Shown: in pieces, positions 1-10,225 of the stretch
How positions within the stretch are numbered: position 1 is the first letter of the stretch
Layout: the number at the start of each line of letters is the position of its first letter
DNA from: Samsoniella hepiali
Lineage: Eukaryota; Ascomycota; Sordariomycetes; Hypocreales; Cordycipitaceae
NCBI GenBank assembly: GCA_001455915.2
Contig: LNDK02000024.1
Coordinates: 2,480,001 to 2,544,000 of the forward strand
Direction: 5' to 3'
DNA length: 64,000 nucleotides
The notes under the pieces: generated by a model
Database searches by the model: none
Seen by the model: only the letters and a program-made list of their open reading frames with translations
Told to the model about the DNA's origin: nothing
Made by a program: the position numbers and the translations under genes

Positions 1-69
1 GGCGGCCACATCCTTGTAGCCTGGATAGTTGGCGAGGATGAGGACCTCGATGTCGTCAAAGATGGCCAT
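1..69 (-). CDS. 5' end of an unidentified protein-coding gene (truncated by window edge)
   Basis: An ATG on the minus strand (67-69) opens a frame of 23 codons that runs off the left edge without a stop. The residues start MAIFDDIEVLILANYPGYKD, a plausible soluble-protein N-terminus. Too little is visible to assign a family or to exclude an upstream exon. It is transcribed in the same direction as the HAS1 gene, whose stop codon lies about 600 nt upstream of this ATG, so that interval would hold its promoter. Confidence 0.45.
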   Translation of the reverse strand, partial: MAIFDDIEVLILANYPGYKDVAA

Positions 70-665
70 GGTGTCTCGCGTTGATCAATGAGGTGGCCCT
101 TGGTTTCGAGAGGTTTGTTTTATGCTAGCAACCGACGTTTGTGTCCTTTTACACCGTATGAAGAAGATGGCTGTCCTTGCCATAGCCATTAGAGATCTTC
201 TCATCACTATATACACCTTCTCAATCCCTTGGTTAGCTCCGCGCCGCCATCCTGGATTTGGCGAATCTGCACGTAGACATGTTCGTACCTGAATCAGACC
301 ACTCAACATCTGTGGGGGTGCGCAAGCAATCTCGTCATGCCTCTTTTCTTCCATCTACTTTCGTCCACATTTATCAACAGGCTGGTCGTGCTGGCCTGCC
401 TCATTGCGTTAGTGTGTTGACGCCTTGTAAGGGCCAGCCCACAAGTCCACGCAACACCTGCGTGTGCAAAGCGGAATTCTTCTCAGCTAGAGCCTTGCGC
501 AGCAGTCTCTGCCAGTCGGTAAATAAGACCGTCAAAACACGACAACCCTCATAGAGTAAATTTTCATATCATTCTTTTCATCTAGATAATGCCTAATACA
601 TACTAAACAATGGTGGGTAAACACGTCCAAATGCAAAACCAAAAAGATTAAACAACCTGTTTTCT
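70..665. other. Intergenic region (HAS1 3' side / promoter of the left-edge gene)
   Basis: About 600 nt between the stop of HAS1 and the start of the truncated left-edge gene, both on the minus strand. Short ORFs here resemble no known protein and overlap each other on both strands. I see no RNA gene or repeat. Confidence 0.5.
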
Positions 666-2518
666 TTAGCGCCGCTTGCCGTTGAACTTTTGTTTCGGCT
701 GGCTGCCATATGTCCGCCGGCCCTGCACCCTCTCCCTGCTCATGGAGCCGCCCAGCGTAATGTCGACGCGCGGCGGCGTGGGGAAGCCGAAGCCCTTGCC
801 GACCTTGGCCAGGTCGAGCTTGTTGACGTCGTAGACGGAGCGCAGGCTGTGGCTGGCGTACGCGTGCAGGTACGACTTGAAGGCCTCCTTGGCGCTCTGC
901 TGCAGGTAGTAGTTTTTGCCAATCAGCTTCTCGAGCTGCGACTGCACATTGACCACCTTTTTGCTCGGAAACTCGAACTCGACGACGGGCACGCGCGCCG
1001 CCTTGAGGTGCGACAGGAAGCCCACCTCGCTGGGCTGCAGGAAGAGCAGACTGCGGCCCGTGTTGCCGGCGCCGCGCGCTGTGCGGCCCACGCGGTGGAT
1101 GTAGTCGCGCGTGTTGTCCGGGGGGTCGAACTGGACAATGTAGTCGACGGCGGGAATCTGGACGAGGTGTTAGTAGGAGATCGATGTGGGGTGTTGTCTG
1201 GGGATCTGGGGACTTGCATCGAGACCACGGGCAGCAACATCTGTGCAAATCAGAATACCGTGAGGCGCATTGCTGAATTCGAAAAATGTGTTTGTGCGCT
1301 TTTGCTGCTTTTGCTTGCCGTGCAGGTCCAGCACGGGGCAGTCAATGTAGTTGAGCAGCTCGGCGTAGTACTTGACCGAGTTGCAGCTGCTGAAGAAGAC
1401 AATGACCTTCTTCTTCTTCTGGTGCATCTGGCGCAGAAACGAAAACAGCAGGATAAACCGCTTGTCCGCGTCGCACAGGAGATAGCCCTGCTCCAGGCCG
1501 TCGACGGTGCTAAACTCCTTTTCCTCGTCGACGTTGATGTAGAGAGGCCCCGGCCGCAGCGAGATGCGGGCGAGGTCCTCGACCTTTGTCGTCTGCGTGG
1601 CGGAGAAGAGCATGGTCTGGCGGTTGTCGACGGCGAGGACCTTGACAATCTGGCGAATCTCGTCCTCGAAGCCGACCTCGAGGATGCGGTCGGCCTCGTC
1701 AATGATAAGCGACTTGAGGTTCTTGAAGACAAACGGCGTGCTGAGGAGGTGGTCCAGCAGGCGGCCCGGCGTCGCGATAAGCAGGTTGACGCCCTTGGAC
1801 AGCTTCTCGACCTCGGCCTTGCGGTTGGCGCCGCCCATGACGATGCCGTACGTCTGCGAGTGGTGCTTCATGAGCTCGCGCGCCACGCCAAAGATTTGCA
1901 GCGCCAGCTCGCGCGTCGGCGACACGACAATGACGCCGGTGCCGTTGCGCGGCTTGAAGCGCAGCGACGAGAGAATTTCGATGGCGGGAATCAGAAACGC
2001 CAGCGTTTTACCTGAACCAGTCTTGGCCGCGCCGAGCACGTCCTTGCCGGCCATGAGAGGAGGGATCGCCTGGCCAATTTGTTAGTATGACGCTACAATA
2101 TTCTTCAATTCGATCGTAAAAGGCGTACACTCTTCTGAATGCTGGTCATCTTTGTGAATCCCATTTCCTTGATGGCCGTCATCGTCTTCTCCGAGAGCTT
2201 CAGCTCGTCAAAGGACTGGGCATCGGCAGCCATGGGAAGTATGGGAGCGTTATCGGTCGGGAGGTCGCCGATGATTTCGTTGTCTTCGTCGTCTTTGGCC
2301 TGTTCCTGTACTGTCTCCTCGCTGTCGTTTTCTTGCTCTACATTTTCCTGCTCCTCGTCGAAGCCCTGAAAGTCGTCCTCGTCCTCGTCTTCTTCCTCCT
2401 CGGGAGCAGGCTTCTTGACCTTTTTCGTCTTTTTGGAAATCCGATCGGCGCCGTTCGTCTTGACCGGAGCGGCTTCCTCGGCGTCTCTGCGCTTGCGCTT
2501 CTTTATTGAGTGATCCAT
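666..2518 (-). CDS. HAS1: ATP-dependent DEAD-box RNA helicase Has1 (60S/40S ribosome biogenesis)
   Basis: Three exons (2518-2129, 2069-1218, 1157-666) give 577 aa. The N-terminal 110 residues are Lys-rich then very acidic, as expected for a nucleolar protein. The helicase core follows with motif I AAKTGSGKT (about 144-152), PTREL, TPGRL, motif II DEAD (254-257), SAT (286-288), TDVAARGLD and motif VI HRVGRTARG (435-443), then a basic tail ending KRR. Has1 acts in pre-rRNA processing of both subunits. Intron 1 (2128-2070) has a GTACGC donor. Intron 2 (1217-1158) has a GC donor, GCAAGT, which is the only donor that joins ARGLD to IPAVDY in frame, and a TACTAAC branch site. Family assignment is firm. 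The start was chosen because it is the first ATG of a clean frame with typical N-terminal composition. Confidence 0.95.
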
Positions 2519-2823
2519 GATGAGCTGTGCGGTGCGCCGTGGGAGCGGGAGTGTACAATGAGCTGCGGTGCAGAGGATTTTGCAACGGATGGTTATCAGT
2601 ATGCAGCGCAGAAAAAAAAGTTCTGGTGACAGTATCGATAAGAAAAAGTTGCGCCCACCCAAAATGGAACAGCCCCACTACAACTGCGGGTGGTTCATAC
2701 AGTGCACACTGTGCGCTATTCGCACTTTGCACGGCCAACAAGCAAGTCACACGACAGCGAGAAACCCGACTTGGAATTGTGAAGGATTTACTAAAATTTG
2801 CGATCCATATCAAAAGTACTTAA

Positions 2824-3879
2824 TTACAACTTGCTAGACGGACCAACAAACGTGCTTGCCTTGTGCAGCATCTCTGTCGCTTCCGCAACCATCTCATCCA
2901 CAATCTCGCCTGCAGGTTGCACCTTGGTAATGGACGCCGCGACCTGGCCCATGAGGTGCGGCAGGTCAATGTCCTCCTTGCCGTTGTCAAAATCGTGCAT
3001 GATGGGCGCGACTCCCTTGTCACAGAGCGCCTGAATTTCCTGCGGCCGGTTGTGCCACTGGCGGATGTAGTCATTCACCTTGAGGCGGATGGGCCGGCCC
3101 GTCAGCACCAGCGAGCGCTCCGTCTCGTGGTACTCGCACGACACGACGGCCTCCTTGTGCTGCTCGCTGCAGTTGGCCTCCTTGGACGCCACGAACCGCG
3201 TGCCGACCCAGACGCCAGACGCCCCCTGCATCAGCGACGACGCCAGGCCGCGGCCGTTGGAAATGCCGCCGGCCGCGACGACCAGCGCCGTCGCGCCGCC
3301 CAGCATCGGCGGCCGGTACTGCCGGGCGACGTCGACCACGGCTGGGATGAGGATTGACGTGGCAATCTCGCCCGTGTGGCCGCCGCCCTCAGTGCCCTGC
3401 GCGCAGACCATGTCGACACCCAGATCCAGGGCCTTTTTCGCGTGCTTGGGGTGGCCGACCATGTTCATTACGAGGATGTTGTTCTTGTGCAGCTTCTCGA
3501 TGATGTATTTAGGCGGGACGCCGACCGCGCAGACAAAGAGCTTCGCGCCGCTGTTAATGGTCAGGTCAATGAGCTCGTCGAGCTTGCCGTCGGTGTAGTC
3601 GTAGTTGGTCTTGCGTGCGTTGCCGCCGACTTGCGGTAGCGCGAGGTCCACGCCAAATGGCAGGTCTGGGCTGGCCAAGTTGGCCTTCATCTCGGCGAGA
3701 ATCTCCTTTAGCTGCTGCGGTGTGTACTTGAAGCCGCCGATGACGCCGAGGCCGCCGGCGTTGGAGACGGCGGCGGCGAGGGGTCCTCCAGACACACGCG
3801 CCATGCCGGCGAGGAGAATCGGATGCTTGATTCCGAGCACCTTGGTCAGCTCTGTTGTGATGGGGCCTGTGGGAGCCAT
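2824..3879 (-). CDS. Nitronate monooxygenase / 2-nitropropane dioxygenase-like flavoprotein with peroxisomal signal
   Basis: An intronless 351-aa protein. The TIM-barrel FMN fold is indicated by the N-terminal segment IKHPILLAGMARVSGGPLAA, the AGGLGVIGG turn, the AQGTEGGGHTG stretch and the phosphate-binding region VVAAGGISNGRG followed by GASGVWVGTRF. These match the nitronate monooxygenase family, which oxidises alkyl nitronates with FMN and O2. The extreme C-terminus is SSKL, a canonical type 1 peroxisomal targeting signal, so a peroxisomal location is inferred. The start at 3877-3879 sits just upstream of the conserved barrel start. Substrate is not known: nitronates, propionate-3-nitronate or an enoyl-type substrate are all possible in this family. 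Confidence 0.88.
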   Translation of the reverse strand: MAPTGPITTELTKVLGIKHPILLAGMARVSGGPLAAAVSNAGGLGVIGGFKYTPQQLKEILAEMKANLASPDLPFGVDLALPQVGGNARKTNYDYTDGKLDELIDLTINSGAKLFVCAVGVPPKYIIEKLHKNNILVMNMVGHPKHAKKALDLGVDMVCAQGTEGGGHTGEIATSILIPAVVDVARQYRPPMLGGATALVVAAGGISNGRGLASSLMQGASGVWVGTRFVASKEANCSEQHKEAVVSCEYHETERSLVLTGRPIRLKVNDYIRQWHNRPQEIQALCDKGVAPIMHDFDNGKEDIDLPHLMGQVAASITKVQPAGEIVDEMVAEATEMLHKASTFVGPSSKL

Positions 3880-4440
3880 TGTGCGTGTGGTGTGTGATGT
3901 GTGCTGTGTAAATGTGTGTGCTGCGGAAGCGTGTCTGTTGAGTCCGACGTTCCGGGTAGGCGAGTCTTCCTTCTCTCACGGAGTTGGATGTATGTATATT
4001 GTGATTCAGCAATGACAGGAAGGTAAAGATGGATGTAGTCAAAGTCGGACGGAACGGCTTCTTGTAGGTGTCGCAGATGCTGCCTCTCGGTTATATAGCG
4101 TTGGATGTTTGTGGGGTAAAGTAGCCGAGGCCGGCCTGTCAAGGCGCCGACCCCAGATTCTTCCGCGGGGCCGTCCGCCCACGGACATTGGGGAAACGCT
4201 ATGACGTGGCCCAATGCTGTGTAATTTTATCGTTCGATGCGAACAATACAAGGATCCCGTTTTTTATGAACAGCTGCGCGGAAACTCCTTATTCGCCCAG
4301 CGTCGTCCCGGACAGTCGGAGGCTGCAACGGTCGCCCCACGCCGCTGGAGCAGGCTTGCCTCAGAAGCATGGCGCTCCTCCCATGAACGAAATATGGCAG
4401 AGGCCGTTCTCAAAATCATTTCCCTCACTTCGGCAGTTGC
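3880..4440. other. Intergenic region upstream of the nitronate-monooxygenase-like gene
   Basis: This holds the promoter of the minus-strand flavoprotein gene. No conserved ORF is seen; the short frames on both strands are mutually overlapping and low in coding character. Confidence 0.4.
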
Positions 4441-4509
4441 CGCAGTAAAATTCCAATAATGATGGTATGGCTGGTTTGTACGGCACTACTTTTGTCTGCC
4501 GCAGACGGT

Positions 4510-5114
4510 ACGCTCTTGCCCATACCGTCCATTCTTCCACCAAGCGAGTGGTGGGATGAAACAAAAAAGCGACTTACGCGTGGGCACCATGACTGTAGAC
4601 TCGTGGGTGAGTTTGAACATTTTGAATTCCGCCGCAAAAGTGCAATGTGACGCACCAAGCCGGTGTCCTGCGCCTCACGTTCGACACGGACGCCATTGTA
4701 CTGCGCCCACACGACAAGCTACTTGGCGGGTGTCACGGCAATATCGTGGAACATGACGGGGTCACCGAAAATATGCCCAGTGCTGTGACGGTTACCAAGC
4801 AGGACGCACCAATCATCGAGCGTCTGTTGGACATGTACGATAGTCTTAACCCCGACAGCTGTGACTATCACTCACTCATTCAGCCACGCGCGCGCTCGAA
4901 ATCGTGCACAGCGACAAAATCTGCACATTGTCACAACGTGCTTCTCTCTAGCTATTTTGGGCTGACAATCAAAGAGCATGGATGCGCACCTCTGATCGCA
5001 ACGCGGCTCGCGGGCGTCGGATCTGGTACCGCGTCTACGATGGAGAATGCCTTCAGGCCTAAGCCTGCATCGCCACAGCCCACGCCAACAAAAGTAGATT
5101 CTCTCTCTTTCTAA
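4510..5114 (+). pseudogene. Possible degenerate BTB/POZ-domain gene remnant
   Basis: An open frame runs to a stop at 5112-5114 but has no ATG near its start. The stretch around 4755-4880 reads as a BTB-like tail: an acidic or hydrophobic beta strand, then KQDAPIIERLLDMYDSLNPD, which resembles the 'DDP..VERML.YLYTLDY' region of fungal BTB proteins. A later segment (SSYFGLTIKEHGCAPLIA) resembles the following 'ADKYGI..L...A' helix. The upstream half of a BTB domain is not in the same frame. I infer a decayed gene fragment. The resemblance is by eye only and may be chance. Confidence 0.25.
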
Positions 5115-5420
5115 AAATATTTTGTCGCGAACTCCATGTGGCTGAAAGCAATTCTCTGCGGCGCAGTTTCATCATTGTTGACGACAGTGGCGTGTGTCAC
5201 ACCTCATGTGCCTCGTGCAGTGAATAAGATCGAGCCGTGAAAATTACACTCAATCACGTAACATTGGGCTGCTCAGTGACTATTTTATTTGGGCTCTTGC
5301 ACTTCACAGATGTCATGCACAGGATCCGAGCTGCAGGCTCGCATCACGAGCGACGAGGCACTCTGCTACCTAGCGACATGCTGGACTAGATGTAATTCAT
5401 AGTCACACAGGTGCATATGC

Positions 5421-5432
5421 TACTTTATAAAT
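5421..5432 (+). promoter_or_regulatory. Candidate TATA element of the frameshifted F-box-like gene
   Basis: The AT-rich sequence ctttataaataa lies about 75 nt upstream of the ATG at 5506, a reasonable distance for a fungal TATA element. Assigned from sequence and spacing only. Confidence 0.3.
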
Positions 5433-5505
5433 AAAGAAGACCGCCGAGCTCAACATCAAAGTCAAACCTTGGTCTTAATATAAAGCTGAAAGAGATACTC
5501 GCGAT

Positions 5506-6190
5506 ATGTCCAGTCTCGCAGCACCGACTCACCAGCCTCACGCATTGACAATCGGGTTTCTTACTGTCCCGGTTGAAATACGGAGGCAGATATACGCAGA
5601 AATACTTGTCTGCAAGTTTCACATTTGCTTTTGTTGTTTTGATCCAGAGCAAATGACTTTCGATTTAGATCCAGACTGCCGCATACAGGGACTACATCCC
5701 ACTATCCTTGGTGTAAACAAGGCGATACACGACGAGGCCGCGGACGTACTTTACGCACAGAACCGATTCCGCCTCTCCTACTTGCGCGAGAAGCACCTAG
5801 AATGCCCGACCCTCGAGCCCTTTTTTTTGGCGCATCGGGACCGCCAACGCGACGCTGATCCGCCATATATGCGTCCAGTTGGTTGCGCCGATACAGGAGG
5901 TCAAGGTCGACAAGGATTGGAAACTTGCACTTTTTGCGGATGACGAGAAGGCAATCGAGCCTATTCAAAGGTACAGCCCAAGGTTGGAACTCTGCGACGT
6001 CTGGCTTTTGCCTCAAAATGGTAATCCTCGAAAGCGGATGTCGGTAAGCCAGTGGCAGCAAAGGGCCGGCCGCGAGGAACAGCCCGACACGAGATGGAAT
6101 ACTGTTGACAAGTTCGTATTTGTCTATGCAGTAAAAAGATCGGACGTTGAGAAATGTCCCATCTACTGGAAAGGGTACGCGGATGGCTGA
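5506..6190 (+). pseudogene. F-box-like (DUF7730/2EXR-type) protein, interrupted by a frameshift
   Basis: The frame from ATG 5506 begins with the LTVPVEIRRQIYAEILV motif of fungal F-box-like proteins and continues through ILGVNKAIHDEAADVLYAQN, the typical 'NRQIH.EA..VLY..N' signature. At a run of eight T (5821-5828) the frame is lost and stops at 5941-5943. The +1-shifted frame continues to 6190 and encodes WRIGTANATLIRHICV, which aligns with KKIGATDAALMRHVCW in the intact paralogue at 7311-8024. A one-base length change in the T run therefore explains the break. It may be a real pseudogene or an assembly error in a homopolymer. Function of the family is unknown; some members act as substrate-recognition proteins. 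Confidence 0.65.
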
Positions 6191-7310
6191 CCAAAGGGGA
6201 TCTCGTCCCAGACTGATTAGCACAAAGGACTGCACATAAAAGTGCTCGGAAGGCTTTTTTGTCCCCTTTGACAGCTAACAAATAACTCAAAGGGGTGGCT
6301 AGCTGCTTTTATGACATATCAAACAGTGCTACCGATAAAACTGTGTTCCCGGCGCCTCCAATAATTGTCACCCAAACCATGCTCCGTCGCCTTGCTCTAC
6401 CTGGCCATCCACTCATGTATACTGCACAACATTGATGGTCATGGTAGAAGGATATCATCAAAATGTCTCGTGTGAAAGGAATCCATCACAGTCTGTTTAT
6501 CTGAATTATATTGCTCTCTTCACAGAGTTCTTCCAACAGCTGTTCGTGTTGGCCTTGTAGTTTTTGGAAGCGCCTGTGTTGCGTTGCCTCCTGGCTCCCG
6601 CAGCGTCAAACAGCCACAGGTGTTGGTCATGAGCTATTGGCAAGAGGTTTCTCGCACAAACTCTGCAAACCCTTTCTTCAATGTATTGCCAGTAACGTTA
6701 CAGCCTCAGCTGCAAGTACACCCTGAGAATAATCCGAGATAATGGTAGTGAGCTGCCGGTCAAGCTCGGAAGGGCTTTGTCTAATGAATAAACAATCATG
6801 ACTGTACCATCGAAAATAATAAATAGCTCGCAAGTACTTTATTCTCTTTTTGCGGTGCTATTTGAAAACTATAAGCACGAGTTGAAGATTTCGCCACCCA
6901 AGGATGGTGACGACATGAACAGCTTCAACAAAGACTCAACACATCACATGGTCCGCACTGACGGAGTACATTGTCTTCCGCACCAACTGCAAGGGGCTCA
7001 TCCAAGGGGCCCTCAAAAGGACTGACTCAACTCTGTTTGAGGTAGCACTCGGGAGCATCACATAGCTGTGAGTTTCAACGACGGCCCTTTCACAGTTTTG
7101 CGCGGCTGCACGTCCGGTGACTACGTTACAGAGCCTCATCCGTACGACGCACATCCCGAGGCGTGAAACGGGTATAAAAGGAGGACTGCCTGTCATTCTA
7201 TGTAAACCTTTCAAAAGCAGACATTTTATCTGCAAATCTGACACCTTTGTGTCCACGGCTGTTGCTCATCCGCTTATCACTCGACTGTTGGCTAAGTATC
7301 AACATCCATC
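6191..7310. other. Intergenic region between the two F-box-like paralogues
   Basis: About 1.1 kb with only short, unsupported frames (for example 6511-6726 and 6798-7025). It includes the promoter of the downstream paralogue. I see no repeat that would mark the duplication junction. Confidence 0.4.
7170..7182 (+). promoter_or_regulatory. Candidate TATA box of the intact F-box-like gene
   Basis: The sequence gggtataaaagga is a strong match to a consensus TATA box, about 130 nt before the ATG at 7311. Assigned from sequence and position only. Confidence 0.4.
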
Positions 7311-8024
7311 ATGAGTGACCTGGCTAAACTACCGCCGGAGGTTAGAAACATGATATATCGGAAGCTCATTGTCCGAAAGCGTCATATCTATATATTTATG
7401 GTAGATTCGCAAGTCCGTTTTTCAAAGGAAGAAAGCCTCCAACGTGCGCGTGCGCGTGCTGCGACTCCTTCGTCCCAGTTACACCTTTCCATCCTCCAGG
7501 TGAGCAAGGCCATCCGCGACGAGGCTCTTGGTGTTTTTTTTAGAGAAAACCGCTTCAATCTGTCCTTTAAGCGTGGGAAGGGCTCGACCCTCGGTAACGT
7601 CGACACTTTGTTTAAAAAGATCGGGGCTACAGATGCAGCGCTGATGCGCCATGTCTGTTGGAACGAGTCTCAGGTCGGCGTCAGCGCCGTGGCGGTGGAA
7701 ACTCGCATCGAAGTCCATGTCAGCAAATGGTCGTATGACGTTTACGAGCTAATTTCGAAGAATCTTTCGCCGGGGCACTGTGAGATATGGTGCTGGAGGT
7801 CCCCCCGCCGACTTGGGGAGATGTTGCGACTTCCCGTCGACACGGTGAAAGCGCTGCCAAGAGATCTAAAAGATCACTCGGTACCCTGTACGGGCATGGG
7901 CAGTGTTTGCTTCGTGATTGGCGAGCGGGGAATGGCAGCCAATGGATTCTCCGAGCATGAGAGTCATTGCCCTGGAGGCTGCGATTCTGATGTGGCAGCC
8001 AGTGACAGCGAATCAAGGGACTAG
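7311..8024 (+). CDS. F-box-like (DUF7730/2EXR-type) protein of unknown function
   Basis: A single-exon 237-aa protein. The N-terminus MSDLAKLPPEVRNMIYRKLI is the short F-box-like motif seen in many fungal proteins of this kind, followed by LHLSILQVSKAIRDEALGVF, the 'NRQIH.EA' signature. The rest has no recognisable domain and ends in an acidic tail. It is a paralogue of the frameshifted gene at 5506-6190: both share the order motif, signature, then an 'IG...D.ALMRHV' segment. The tandem arrangement and divergence suggest a rapidly evolving accessory family. An F-box role in ubiquitin ligase targeting is possible but not shown. Confidence 0.7.
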   Translation: MSDLAKLPPEVRNMIYRKLIVRKRHIYIFMVDSQVRFSKEESLQRARARAATPSSQLHLSILQVSKAIRDEALGVFFRENRFNLSFKRGKGSTLGNVDTLFKKIGATDAALMRHVCWNESQVGVSAVAVETRIEVHVSKWSYDVYELISKNLSPGHCEIWCWRSPRRLGEMLRLPVDTVKALPRDLKDHSVPCTGMGSVCFVIGERGMAANGFSEHESHCPGGCDSDVAASDSESRD

Positions 8025-8299
8025 AGGCACGGGGCGAATATCGCCAGCCGTTCAGGTTAGTGCGCTAATAATAGCCGATAATTTTGCTAGCAAGATACTT
8101 GGATTCAATAAGAATTCAAACATTCTTTTTTTTGAATGCCAATAGCGCTGCTCAATCCACATATTGTTCTTGAGTGGCTTACACGCGAGCACGCCCAGGC
8201 CCACCAAAAATTTGGCGGGGTAGCAAACATCACCAACCCTTGTCCATCTCGGTGCTCTTGCAAACCAAGCTCGCCTCCTACACCCTTACGACGCCCGCC

Positions 8300-9971
8300 A
8301 TGCCCCCCAAGCCCAAGGGCGCAGCCAAGGCATCCTCCGACCCCAAAGGTATATCTCTTCGTCCCGCGTCCGCCCCCGCCGTCTTTTCCGTCTCCCGCAA
8401 CCTGTGCATAATCCCTCTAACGTCCCCCTCTCAGAACAACTTCAACCGCCGTCCACCGTCGCCGAGCGCACGCAGCAACGCTTCCACGCGACCAACCCTC
8501 TCGCCACCCGCGTCCAGTCCGCGGGGCTCGCCTCCCTCACCCCGGCCGAGAAGAAGACGTTTGTCTACAGCCAGCTCCTGCAGCCCGTCGCGCAGCAGCG
8601 CATCCCGCTGAGCAACAAGTCGGAGCGCGAGTTCTGGAAGGCCGTCGCCAAGGACGCGCTGCCCATCCGCCGCCTGCGCAACGACTACGCCTGGGGCTGC
8701 GATAAGGCCGGCCGCGACGTCAGCACCTACTCGCTCGCCGAGCACGAGGCCCGGAGCATCAAGCAGGCGAGGCTCACCGCGCTGCGGCTGCTCTCGCAGC
8801 AATTCAGTACGAAGCGCAATCTAGCAACGCGCAACGGCAAGGAGGTCACCGAAGACGAGATTGAATCAGAAAAAGAACGACGGAAAGAAATGGCGACGCT
8901 AAATCGAGAACTATATGGCGAAATTACCGGCCCGCTGGCGAGCGACCCGGAATGGGACGACGTCATCCCCATCGTCCACGAGGAGCCCGAGGACGCAGTA
9001 GCGCGGATTGCATATCCCGACGACTACGCAGAGGGTAGGTTATGATTCTCTCCTTTTTTCCCCTCTCTGTCTTCTCTTGGCCACAACCTAACTGCCCGCC
9101 AGCCGTTGCCTATCTCCGCGCCGTCATGGCGGCCAAGGAGCACTCGCCGCGCACGCTACGTCTCACGGCGCTCGTCATCGCCCTCAACCCCGCGCACTAC
9201 ACCGTGTGGCTGTACCGGTTCCAGATTGTCAAGGCCCTGGCGCTGTCCATCCCCGCCGAGATTACCTGGCTCAACGAGGTCGCGCTCGACAATCTCAAAA
9301 ACTACCAAATCTGGCACCACCGCCAGCTGCTCCTCGACCACTTCGTGCCGCTCATCGCCGGCGACGACGCCGCCGTCAAGGCCCTCGCGCGGTCCGAGTC
9401 GGCCTTTCTGGCCACCATGCTGGCCGAGGACACGAAAAACTACCACGTCTGGTCGTACCGGCAGTACATGGTGCGCCGGCTCGGCCACTGGGGCCCGCAG
9501 GAGCTCGGCGCCGCGCAGAGCCTGATTGAAGAGGACGTGCGCAACAACTCGGCCTGGTCGCACCGCTTCTTCCTCGTGTTCCAGAACCCCGACGCCTCGA
9601 CGCCCGGCTGCGGGCCCGTCGAGCACGACCCCAAGGTGCCCGCGGCGACCATTGCCCGGGAAATCAACTACGCCAAGGAAAAGATGGCGCTCGCGCCGCA
9701 GAACCAGTCGCCGTGGAACTACCTGCGCGCTGTGCTGGCGAAAGCGGGCAAGAAGCTGGACAGCGAGCAGGCGCTGGCCGAGGGCTTCGTGTCCGGGCTG
9801 GGCACGGACGAGGAGAGCGTCCGGAGCTCGCACGCGCTGGACTACCTGGCCGACGTGTACGCGGACGCGGGCGATACGGTGCGGGCAAAGCTGTGTCTGC
9901 AACGGCTGTCGGAGAAGTGGGATCCGATCCGGGAGGGATATTGGAAGTACAGAGCACAGCAACTAGCTTAA
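8300..9971 (+). CDS. RAM2: Protein farnesyltransferase / geranylgeranyltransferase type I alpha subunit with N-terminal extension
   Basis: Three exons (8300-8348, 8435-9034, 9103-9971) give 505 aa. The C-terminal two thirds is the prenyltransferase alpha subunit. It begins SDPEWDDVIPIVHEEPEDAV and carries helical PPTA repeats with the hallmark Asn-x-x-x-W pattern: NPAHYTVWLYR, NYQIWHHRQLL, NYHVWSYRQYM, NNSAWSHRFFL and NQSPWNYLRA. The alpha subunit pairs with Ram1 or Cdc43 to prenylate CaaX proteins such as Ras and Rho. Family members are usually 320-370 aa; here about 160 extra, charged residues precede the catalytic domain in the same exon, with no recognised domain. A second possible start is an internal ATG near 8890, which would give a normal-length protein. 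Confidence 0.9.
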
Positions 9972-10225
9972 CAAATTGAAGCTACACATATTTGCTTTTA
10001 TTCAATCATTGAACTCGTGATATCATTGCTTTCAGTTCAACACTTGAACGAAAATCTTGTGTTCATATACACTCATCAAGCAATCCTCATCGTCTTGCTT
10101 CTTTAGCCTTGCACATATTTCCAGAGCCCACTTTGCAGCCGACCACCACATCATCCAAAGCCTTGGGCATATCTGCCTCTTCCAGACCCATTTCCTCTGC
10201 CGTGTTGTCAGAGAACACCTTCCCT

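Noticed and set aside
690..2015. A 441-codon open frame on the plus strand
   Set aside because: It is antisense to HAS1 exons, whose translation has all helicase motifs; GC-rich third positions create such mirror frames.
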